Assembly: GCA_029268515.1 (NCBI GenBank) | Contig: JAQWNP010000014.1 | Span: 1-64,000, forward strand | Source of the DNA: Phycisphaerales bacterium | GTDB lineage: Bacteria > Planctomycetota > Phycisphaerae > Phycisphaerales > SM1A02 | Direction of reading: 5' to 3' | DNA length: 64,000 nucleotides | Shown here: positions 1 through 7,100 of the stretch, one piece after another | How positions within the stretch are numbered: the first letter of the stretch is position 1 | Layout: every line of letters starts with the position of its first letter | The notes under the pieces: generated by a model | What the model saw: the letters and a program-made list of their open reading frames with translations, nothing else | What the model was told of the DNA's origin: nothing | Database searches by the model: none | Made by a program: the position numbers and the translations under genes

Positions 1-38
1 GCGGGTGAGGCGATTCGAACGCCCGACATTCACGTTGG
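1..38 (-). repeat. tRNA-Gly remnant A (3' half)
   Basis: These 38 bases are identical to the 3' half of the intact tRNA-Gly at 3262-3299: acceptor 3' strand, T arm, variable region and the 3' side of the anticodon arm. Identity stops inside the anticodon loop. The following bases no longer pair into an anticodon stem and show no D arm or 5' acceptor strand, so this is not a functional tRNA. It lies exactly at the window edge. Confidence 0.85.
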
Positions 39-238
39 AAATGTCACGGTGGGTAGGTAGGTGTGTCGGAAGTTGATTTAATCCAGCGGGATACGTCTCA
101 AATCTACTATCCACTGTTCATATCGAAATGAGCCGAATAACCCACGGGATTACCATCCAGTTGATGTCTGATGAGTGTGTTCTCCAGGACGGTTGATTCG
201 ATATTCTGTGTGCATCTACTTTGCTGAGGAGCACCACA

Positions 239-817
239 ATGACAACCGACACTCGTATCGAATCACTTGAAACTCAAGTCCGCACACTGAAGCGAATGCT
301 CTTGGGAGTATTTGGATTGGTTGTTGTTGGAGTACTACTAGGTTGGGCAACACCGCGAACGTCCCCAGATGTACTTCGCTCAAAGCGGCTTGAGATTCTC
401 AGTGACAACGGAACACCAGTAGTGGTCCTTGAGGCAAGCCGAGTCTTTGACAGTGTAGATCAAGAGGGCCATTTTGCTGGCAAATTGATTTTGCAAAACG
501 ACGATGGCAAGCAGAACGCAAGTTTGGGGCCAGGTGACTTTGGAGGAGGAAGCCTGAGCATTAACAACAAAGACTCAGTAACTGTGGTGGCACTAGGATC
601 TTCGATCAATAATGGTGGTAGTGCCTTTGTGAACAACAGTACTGGCAAGACTTCTGCCGCCATCAGCTCAAGTCCTACTGGGGCCGGGTGGCTTACTGTC
701 AATAGCAAAGATGGGAATCGAGTTGTCGCACTTGGAGTGCGTCAAGACGGGGGGAATGTCATCACGTGGGCCTTGGATGCAATGACCATCACGTCAAGAC
801 TGCCAGCTCCGAAGTGA
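239..817 (+). CDS. Membrane-anchored repeat protein, function unknown
   Basis: The gene encodes about 192 residues. The ATG at 239 is preferred over an upstream TTG because a GAGGAG Shine-Dalgarno lies 7 bases before it. The protein starts with a short polar, probably coiled-coil segment (MTTDTRIESLETQVRTLKR), then one membrane helix (LLGVFGLVVVGVLLGWA, about residues 22-38). The rest is a series of short Gly/Asn/Ser/Val-rich repeats with the loose pattern L-x-V-N-x-x-x-G, as expected of a stacked beta structure exposed outside the membrane. I recognise the architecture (coiled coil, TM, repeats beginning with a motif like SKRLEILSDNGTPVVVL) as a type seen in planctomycete hypothetical proteins, but no function is assignable. 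It sits alone between two tRNA-Gly remnants. Confidence 0.75.
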   Translation: MTTDTRIESLETQVRTLKRMLLGVFGLVVVGVLLGWATPRTSPDVLRSKRLEILSDNGTPVVVLEASRVFDSVDQEGHFAGKLILQNDDGKQNASLGPGDFGGGSLSINNKDSVTVVALGSSINNGGSAFVNNSTGKTSAAISSSPTGAGWLTVNSKDGNRVVALGVRQDGGNVITWALDAMTITSRLPAPK

Positions 818-820
818 TCA

Positions 821-859
821 CCTTGCCTATGGGCTACGAGGCAAGGACGGGGAACCCCG
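821..859 (+). terminator. Two hairpins after the first cassette gene
   Basis: A perfect 8-bp stem (CCTTGCCT at 821-828 with AGGCAAGG at 839-846, 10-base loop) begins four bases after the stop codon. It is followed by a tight second hairpin, CGGGG-AA-CCCCG. There is no clear run of T, so termination is likely but not proven. Confidence 0.5.
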
Positions 860-964
860 CTGCACATCGAGGGGGGGTGTCTTCTTTCTGAAATAACCAA
901 CAAATGGATGGTCGGTGGTTTCTGCGAAATGTGGATGGTAGAAGTCAGCGCAACACCATCGAAA

Positions 965-994
965 AACCCCCGCCACATCTCGGTGACAGGGGTT
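965..994. terminator. Decayed AACCCC/GGGGTT hairpin
   Basis: AACCCC (965-970) pairs with GGGGTT (989-994), with partly matched CGCC/GG inside. It sits just before tRNA-Gly remnant B, in the same position as the perfect hairpin at 3063-3090 holds relative to remnant D. I read both as terminators that once followed a tRNA-Gly gene on the minus strand. The rest of the 818-1238 gap holds only this hairpin and remnant B. Confidence 0.45.
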
Positions 995-1010
995 CAAGGG
1001 TTAGAAGGCT

Positions 1011-1080
1011 GCTGAGGCGATTCGAGGCTGAATGAAGGTCCCGCGCAGCACACCCCGATATCCAGGTTGGAAACGTCACG
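1011..1080 (-). repeat. tRNA-Gly remnant B (interrupted)
   Basis: Bases 1011-1026 match the tRNA-Gly 3' end (TGAGGCGATTCGA core, 15 of 16 against 3264-3279). After about 24 unrelated bases, the stretch from about 1051 to 1080 resembles the variable/anticodon region, including GTTGGAAACGTCACG. The anticodon stem no longer pairs. It is a degenerate copy of the unit at 3261-3332. Confidence 0.6.
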
Positions 1081-1291
1081 GGTCCTTGACTCGTTGCCCC
1101 GACGATTGCCGGCGCCGCGTCCCGCACCTTCGGTCTCCCCGAGACGAACTTCGGATCCCTCGAGACCGGGCTGACCTCTCGATTAATCGGCTAGGATACG
1201 TCTGAGTAAGACTCGCCACGATCGGCGAACCTGACCGTACATGCATTCCCGACACCGACCGATACCAACCGATACATGGAGACTCAGCGCG

Positions 1292-2845
1292 ATGCAGGAC
1301 CCGAAGAACAGGATCTCGCGGCGGACCGCCCTCAAGGGTGCGGCGGTCAGCGGTGTCGGACTCGTCGTCGGAAGCTTCTTCGCCGAACAATTATCGAAGC
1401 AGGTGGCAGCATCACCGGAGGGCATCTTGGGATCAAACGAAGAGTGGTTCGCGCAACGCGCGTGGAGCGTGAGCGCCAACAAGGTGCTCCCGAAGGCGGA
1501 TGGGGCGACCGGCAACGTCACCACCCTGGCCAGACGGATCGAGTTTCCGGCATCTGCCGAGGAGATCGCCGCCATCGTGACGTCGCTTCCAGCGACCACC
1601 CCGATCGCCTGCGTATGCGGTGGACACGAGTCGTCGGGCGCGGCGCTCGTCGCGGACCGCGATGCGGTGATCCTCGACCTCGGTCGCCTCAAGTCGATCG
1701 ATTTCGAGTCGTCCGACGACGAGACTCTGGTCACGGTGGGGGCCGGAGTGGTCTTTCGCGAACTCGTCGAGGCGGTCAAGGCCCACGGCGGCGCGTTGCC
1801 CGTGGGCACCGGTCCCGGCGTCGGCGTGGCCGGGTACACCCTCAACGGTGGGCTGAGTGGCTACTTCTCCAGGCGGCTCGGTCTGCTCGGCCAGCGTGCC
1901 GTGAAGATGACCGTGGTGACCGCCGAAGGCGAGATCCGCGTGTTGACGCCTGATGACGAACTGTTCACGGCGATGCTCGGTGCGGGAAGTGCGCTCGCCA
2001 TCGTCGTCGACATCACCTTCGAGATGGCCGACGCCAGCGCCGTCAAGGGTGCCGAGCAGCTCGTCTTCGGATATGAGACGCGGGCCCAGGCGGTCGAGTT
2101 CTCGAAGAAGGCGATGCGGTTCATGAAGGAACGGATCATGCCGAACGAGTCGGTCTCGCTCGAGATCGTCGTGACGGGCACCAAGGCGATCGTCGCCACG
2201 ATGGTCTTCTACGACACCTTCGAGGGCAGCACCACCGAGTTCGTCGAGCCGCTCGAGCAGCTGGCATCGGGCATGAAGCTGCCGACGCTCGCGCGGGCGC
2301 ACTGGGCCTCGTGGTACGAGGCCGCTGCCGCGCTGTGGCCGGTGATCGCCGAGCAGAAGGGGAATCCGCTCGCGACCAGCTACCACTGCGCCGGCACGAC
2401 CGGTATTCCCGAAGACGCCGTGCTCGACTTCGTGGGCGACGTCGTGGTCGGCGAAGCGCCGCTCGACGAGGCCGAGATGTCGATCGTCGAGATCCGGACG
2501 CTCGGTGGCCAGGCTCAGCGGGGGCCGCGGATTCCCAGCGGCAACTGCGATCACGCGTTCTTCGTCGATCTCGTCACGCTCTTCGACGCCAGTTCCAAGT
2601 CCCTGGCCCAACGGCAGGAGATCGTGGATCTCACAAACCAGGTCGTCGACAAGTCCCGCGCGGTTGCGGGACTCGACGTCGATTTCAGCGGCACCCATTC
2701 GCAACCGGACGATGTCGACAGATCCGCGATCGCCGCCGAGATCTTCGGATCGGCCGAGATGGCCCGTGCCGTCGAGACTCAGAAGAAGCTGGTGGACCCC
2801 GTCAATCGGTTCAGGTTCAACCCCTTCTCGAAGTTCGTGGGATGA
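1292..2845 (+). CDS. Tat-exported FAD-binding (PCMH/VAO-type) oxidoreductase
   Basis: The product, about 517 residues, is a flavin-dependent oxidoreductase of the vanillyl-alcohol oxidase/berberine-bridge superfamily. The ATG at 1292 has GGAG 10 bases upstream and places a twin-arginine signal (RISRRTALKG followed by a hydrophobic stretch) at the N terminus; an in-frame ATG at 1241 would bury the signal. The FAD-binding PCMH domain follows: CGGHESSGAA in the position of the usual GGH pyrophosphate loop, then GVGVAGYTLNGGLSGYFS resembling the family's G-x-T-L-G-G-G loop. The protein ends with a typical NRFRFNPF berberine-bridge C terminus. Substrate is unknown. Codons end overwhelmingly in G or C, unlike every later gene, and the gene is bracketed by tRNA-Gly remnants, so acquisition by transfer is likely. 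Confidence 0.85.
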   Translation: MQDPKNRISRRTALKGAAVSGVGLVVGSFFAEQLSKQVAASPEGILGSNEEWFAQRAWSVSANKVLPKADGATGNVTTLARRIEFPASAEEIAAIVTSLPATTPIACVCGGHESSGAALVADRDAVILDLGRLKSIDFESSDDETLVTVGAGVVFRELVEAVKAHGGALPVGTGPGVGVAGYTLNGGLSGYFSRRLGLLGQRAVKMTVVTAEGEIRVLTPDDELFTAMLGAGSALAIVVDITFEMADASAVKGAEQLVFGYETRAQAVEFSKKAMRFMKERIMPNESVSLEIVVTGTKAIVATMVFYDTFEGSTTEFVEPLEQLASGMKLPTLARAHWASWYEAAAALWPVIAEQKGNPLATSYHCAGTTGIPEDAVLDFVGDVVVGEAPLDEAEMSIVEIRTLGGQAQRGPRIPSGNCDHAFFVDLVTLFDASSKSLAQRQEIVDLTNQVVDKSRAVAGLDVDFSGTHSQPDDVDRSAIAAEIFGSAEMARAVETQKKLVDPVNRFRFNPFSKFVG

Positions 2846-2875
2846 ACGCCCGACATTCACGTTGGGAACGTGATG
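2844..2875 (-). repeat. tRNA-Gly remnant C
   Basis: GAACGCCCGACATTCACGTTGG matches the T-arm, variable and anticodon 3' region of the intact tRNA-Gly. Here the anticodon stem (TCACG/CGTGA) is still complementary, but the loop reads as a CCC anticodon and both the acceptor and D arm are missing. The stop codon of the FAD oxidoreductase lies right at the junction, as if the copy joined the end of that gene. Confidence 0.7.
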
Positions 2876-2930
2876 GTGTGTAGTTGGAATCAGTGTAAAG
2901 CACAGTTACCTAGGTGATTGTGACGGATTC

Positions 2931-3037
2931 TGACTAGTCACTTTTGTCACAACATATGTTGCGAGATACACGATTGCCTACAGCAAAGTGACTAGTGAAA
3001 GTGACTAGTAGGTGGTTTTGTAACAGAACTGACTAGT
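2931..3037. repeat. Cluster of four TGACTAGT repeats
   Basis: The octamer TGACTAGT occurs at 2931, 2989, 3002 and 3030. The first copy is part of the 10-bp palindrome TGACTAGTCA, and the second and third are in tandem 13 bases apart with shared AAAG before them. A further palindrome, CAACATATGTTG, lies at 2950-2961. The cluster fills an otherwise gene-free stretch. It could be a multi-site operator or a recombination/replication element; nothing in the window identifies the partner. Confidence 0.6.
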
Positions 3038-3062
3038 TTCTCAGAGCGTCACTATATCAATG

Positions 3063-3093
3063 AATAACCCCTGCCGAAGCAGGGGTTATTTTT
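3063..3093 (+). terminator. Perfect 12-bp terminator hairpin
   Basis: AATAACCCCTGC (3063-3074), a CGAA tetraloop, and GCAGGGGTTATT (3079-3090) form a perfect stem followed by three more T, so it works as an intrinsic terminator on the plus strand. It precedes tRNA-Gly remnant D with a spacing like that of the intact tRNA and its own terminator, so it may also have served the minus strand. Confidence 0.75.
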
Positions 3094-3097
3094 GAAA

Positions 3098-3115
3098 GCG
3101 GGTGAGGCGATTCGA
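3098..3115 (-). repeat. tRNA-Gly remnant D (3' end only)
   Basis: Eighteen bases, GCGGGTGAGGCGATTCGA, match the 3' end of the intact tRNA-Gly exactly, including the preceding GAAA. The match then breaks off in the T arm. Confidence 0.8.
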
Positions 3116-3123
3116 CGCCGAGT

Positions 3124-3196
3124 CCGGGCGGTAGCCCGGGCGAGATGCGTAATGACTGCTGCGGCGTAGCCGCAGCGCGGGCCCGCCGTAGGCGGG
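3124..3196. repeat. Row of three GC-rich hairpins with GTA loops
   Basis: Three perfect inverted repeats follow one another: CCGGGC-GGTA-GCCCGG (3124-3139), GCTGCGGC-GTA-GCCGCAGC (3158-3176) and CCCGCC-GTA-GGCGGG (3182-3196). All share a GTA-containing loop though the stems differ. The arrangement resembles REP/BIME-type palindromic units. No transposase is nearby. Confidence 0.6.
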
Positions 3197-3211
3197 GACG
3201 CACAACCGCGA

Positions 3212-3253
3212 AAGAAACAAGGCGTGCCCGCCCGGAGGGTGGATCACGCCTTG
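3212..3253 (-). terminator. Terminator of tRNA-Gly
   Basis: Read on the minus strand, CAAGGCGTG pairs with CACGCCTTG (9 bp, GC-rich loop) and is followed by TTTCTTT. It begins eight bases after the tRNA 3' end, as expected of an intrinsic terminator. Confidence 0.75.
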
Positions 3254-3260
3254 TGGCGAA

Positions 3261-3332
3261 AGCGGGTGAGGCGATTCGAACGCCCGACATTCACGTTGGC
3301 AACGTGACGCTCTACCACTGAGCTACACCCGC
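3261..3332 (-). tRNA. tRNA-Gly (anticodon GCC)
   Basis: The minus strand folds into a complete cloverleaf. The 7-bp acceptor stem is GCGGGTG/CACCCGC, the D arm GCTC-AGTGGTA-GAGC, the anticodon arm TCACG-TTGCCAA-CGTGA, and the T arm has a TTCGAAT loop. The anticodon GCC reads GGC/GGU glycine codons. The discriminator is T and CCA is not encoded. The gene is the intact member of a family whose fragments lie at 1, 1011, 2844 and 3098. Confidence 0.97.
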
Positions 3333-3493
3333 AATCTATGCAATTGTCGGTTCACCACATGGTGAACCAGGAGGCTTTTTCGGGGGGAGGCCCGAATCAG
3401 CCAGGAGGCAGAGTATACCGACTCCACATCTAGCCGGGCAAGCATCTGCTGAAACATCTTTAAGGGGCAAGGATCGAGGCCGCTGAAAGGCCC

Positions 3494-4012
3494 TTAGCTT
3501 TGCCCAATCAAGACACCCGCAAAGAGCACAATGGTGCCACCAATAATGACTTGAATACAAGCCTTCCAGAAGGATGTTTTCATATATCGCTTGCGGATCC
3601 AGGCAATTGAGATCAGCTCAATGATGACCACGATAATGGCCACCACCATGGCGGTATGGAAGTTGGGAATGAGGAAGGGCAGGGTGTGACCAATGCCACC
3701 AAGGAAGGTCATACCACCACAAGTCAAACCTCGAACCACGGGGCGCCCTCGCCCACTGATCTTGCCATCGTCAGAGAGCCCCTCAGCAAAGGCCATCGAG
3801 ATGCCCGCGCCAACAGCAGCGGCAAGACCAACAAGAAAAGCCTTGTTGGTATCTTCGGTCGCATAAGCAGCGGCAAAGATAGGGGCCAAGGTTGAAACTG
3901 AACCATCCATCAAACCAGCTAAGCCTGGTTGAACAACTTCAAGTACGAAGTTCGACTTTGGCTTTGTCGACGTGCCCTTATCAAGTGATTTTGAGCTTGA
4001 TGTATCTGACAT
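3494..4012 (-). CDS. VIT-family iron transporter, MbfA C-terminal type
   Basis: The 172-residue membrane protein belongs to the VIT1/CCC1 family and most resembles the transporter half of MbfA, the bacterial erythrin-VIT iron exporter. Diagnostic segments are VQPGLAGLMDGSVSTLAPIF (residues about 27-46), GAGISMAFAEGLSDDGKISG and GGIGHTLPFLIP, the last two enclosing the family's metal-handling loop. Four or five membrane helices are predictable by eye. The N-terminal ferritin-like domain that MbfA normally carries is absent; instead there is a 25-residue polar tail. It probably moves ferrous iron or manganese out of the cytoplasm. The gene stands alone, with about 160 featureless bases between it and tRNA-Gly. 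Confidence 0.85.
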   Translation of the reverse strand: MSDTSSSKSLDKGTSTKPKSNFVLEVVQPGLAGLMDGSVSTLAPIFAAAYATEDTNKAFLVGLAAAVGAGISMAFAEGLSDDGKISGRGRPVVRGLTCGGMTFLGGIGHTLPFLIPNFHTAMVVAIIVVIIELISIAWIRKRYMKTSFWKACIQVIIGGTIVLFAGVLIGQS

Positions 4013-4075
4013 AGATCAGATCCTTCCTAAGTTGATTTGTGTACTGAAGTCATCGTGACATGACATGCAAAGACA

Positions 4076-4094
4076 CCATCTCCTTTGGAGATGG
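4076..4094. other. 8-bp hairpin between convergent-facing gene ends
   Basis: CCATCTCC-TTT-GGAGATGG is a perfect stem-loop between the start of the VIT-like gene and the end of the tricorn protease gene, both on the minus strand. It could end the protease transcript, although the T run after it is weak (TGTCTTT). Confidence 0.4.
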
Positions 4095-4136
4095 ATCGTC
4101 AATGCATTTTTTGTCATGGCCTCAAAGGCCAAGTGT

Positions 4137-7100
4137 TTATTTATCTTCTTCAGTGATGCCCATGCCACTGCGGTCTGGGGATGCTGGTCGCTGAGGGGGT
4201 GCATAGGCCTCGGTCTCCAGAGACTTGAGCATCTCTTGGACAGCACGTTCGAGTTGAGGGTCGCCACCATCCTTCATCAGCGCAGGATCATCAATCACTT
4301 CAATATCTGGATCAACACCATGGCCTTCAACGCCCCAGGTGCCATCGGCTTCGTAGAAACCGAAGGTCGGTACGGCGGTGTAACCTCCATCGATCAGTCT
4401 GGGATTGCCAGAAATTCCAACCAGGCCACCCCAGGTACGGGTGCCGATGATTGGTCCCAGATTATTGCGGCGGAACAGCCATGGGAACATGTCACCGCCA
4501 GAGCCAGCCATGCCGTTGATGAGCATTGCTTTGGGGCCTTGATGTGAATCTGGCGGCCACTTCCAGTCTTTTGAGTCGCGGCGCGCCCAGTAATTTGTGA
4601 CGGGGCGGTTGAGCATTTCAATAAAGCGCGTGGGAATCTGGCCGCCGCCGTTCCAGCGTTCGTCAATGATCAATGCAGGTTTATGAGCTTGGCCATAGAA
4701 CTGTCTGATCAGATCAGATTGACCATCTTGCCCAGTGTTGGGGACATAGATGTAACCAACTTGACCATCTGAAAGCTCATCAACTTTGGCTCGGTTTGAT
4801 TCGATCCAATCGCGGTAACGCAAACGTCTTTCACTGCCCGTCGGCTTGACCACAATGTCTCTTGCATCATCATCCATGACGGGCTTATCGCTGACGGTCA
4901 AAACCATGGTACGGCCAGAAGTGCCAATAAACGATGACCAAGGATCCCGTGTTGTATCAAGCGGCACACCGTTGACGGCCAATATGAAATCGCCCTGAGA
5001 AAGATCGAGTCCTTGGGCATTGATTGGATTACGAGCATCGACGTCCCAAGAGCCGCCGCCATACACATGAGCAACGCGATAGGCCGGTGGCCATGACTCA
5101 GGGAGATCAGCGAAGAAGTCTCGCGGTTCTTCGTCGGTCGTCTCTTCGCTTTCTTCGTTGTCGGTCTCTTCTGCAGCTTCAGCAGTCGCTTGATCTGTTC
5201 GCGCTTGGGCCCATTCTTGTGGGTCGCGGGAAGCAACCTCCCAATCGACACCCAACATGCCAACGTTGCGTGATGGCTGACTTTCGCCATCGCCGCCCCA
5301 GTAGTAAGCATGGCCAACATTTAATTCGCCGATCATCTCTCCGATGATGTAGCTGACATCTTCACGCGTCATGGCCTGATCGACCATAGGTACGTATTGA
5401 TCTCTTACGGCCTCCCAGTCAACGCCGTGCAAGTTCGGATCGTAGAAGTAGTCACGTTGAATTCGCCAAGCATCGTTTGTGACCTGCCGCCATTCATCAC
5501 GTGGGTTGATGTTTGCCAACATTGGTTCCATGACAACACTATCGCCGCCACTGCCCGCACCAGCAGTGCGTATGCGAGCACCACTGCCGCTGGGCACCAA
5601 AATCTTCTTGCCATCAGCACTCAATGCAAAGGCTCGGCCGGTACCAGCAGAACTTTCGCTGGGATCCTCATCAGAAATGTCGATCACCTTGATGCCACCG
5701 TTGTCACCTTGACGTACGTACATCAGTTGGTTGCGGTCATTGACGCGTAGGTTTGAAAAGTTTCCAGGGCTGACTGGAAGTTTGAAACTACGCGCTTCAA
5801 AACCATCAAGATCAATCTCGACGGGATCGGTATCTTCTTCGTCTTCTGCGTCATCTTCTGCGTTGTCTGCTCCAGGGGCTCTACGGGTGCCGGTGACAGG
5901 CGCCGGATTTTCACCATTGACTGAACCCACGCCATCAAGCTGGCCATCTTTGACCGATCCCTCGACCATCACGATTGTGCCGCCATCCATGGTCACCTGC
6001 ATCTGAAAGTCGCCGCTGGCTGGATCAAAGGTACCGGTTACTTGGGCGTTGAACATGTCACTGGTGAGGGTGCCCGAGAGTGTATTGTCACTGGCCAGCT
6101 GAATTTTTAGAACCATTGAAATTTCACCGACTTGTGGCATGCTCACTGAGAGATCCCAGGTGCCCGAAAACGCATCAGTTTGTTCGTCAACGGGTGTTTG
6201 CTCGTCGGTGTTCTCTTCATCTGCATCATCATCTGCAGCGGGCTCTTCTTCCTCTTCCTCTTCTTCTTCGTCTTCTTCCCATTCCTCTTCGTCACTTTCT
6301 TCAAGCCACGGGTGTTCGACATCATCACGAAGGGGCACGGCGACTAATACGCCAGAATCATCGTAGATCCACGAGAGGTCAATGTCAGAATAGCTCGGTG
6401 AGAATTGTCGCTGAGAAGTGAAGTAAAGATAATCACCAGCGCGATCGAAGGTGGGGGCACTGTCACTGAACATCGAGTCGGTGACGACATTTGTTTCACC
6501 TGATTCGGTGTCATAAAGGTGGATGCGTCCTTGTGGTGAGTTGTCATCACCTGCGGACCATGCAATCCATCTTGAGTCATTTGAAAATGAAGGCGAGGTA
6601 AAAAGGCCCCACTGGTTTTTGCCCATTTTCGTGCGCTCGCCACTTTCAAGATCAATCAAATAAGCCGTTCCGGTCTTGTCGCTATAGAGCAGTGATTCGG
6701 AGTTCGGTAGCCACCAGATATTGTTCTTGTAGGGGCCCATGTCTGTGGTGAGCCGGCGTGGTTCATCTGAGCCATCACTCTTGCGCACATAGACTTCATA
6801 CTCGCCGGGTTCATCTGAAAAGTACGCAATCCATTTTCCATCAGGGCTCCAAGATGGGGTGCGTTCAGCAAACGCTGAAGTACGCGTCAAGTTGCGTGGA
6901 CTGCCTTTCTTTGCAGGCATTGTCCATATATCGCCTCGCGCTTCTGCGACGGCGCGTTTCGCAGTCGGTGAGATCCCCATTTGCTGGATGAAATCTGAAG
7001 TGTCCACCATTTTTGGTCGCAGCGAAGCGGTGGCGCCTGGTACATCAATGTCAATTGGTTTTGTGGTCTTTGTTTGATCGTCGTACACCCAAATGGCGGG

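Noticed and set aside
1433-2860. 475-codon minus-strand open frame opposite the FAD oxidoreductase
   Set aside because: The plus strand encodes clear FAD-domain motifs; the antisense frame is Arg/Glu/His-rich nonsense caused by G/C-ending codons.
1-3332. Prophage or integrative element at tRNA-Gly
   Set aside because: No integrase, phage structural gene or full-length duplicated attachment site appears in the window; only tRNA fragments and two single genes.
6143-6330. Ser-rich and Lys-rich frames within the tricorn gene
   Set aside because: They are shadows of the Glu/Asp repeat codons of the protease insert.
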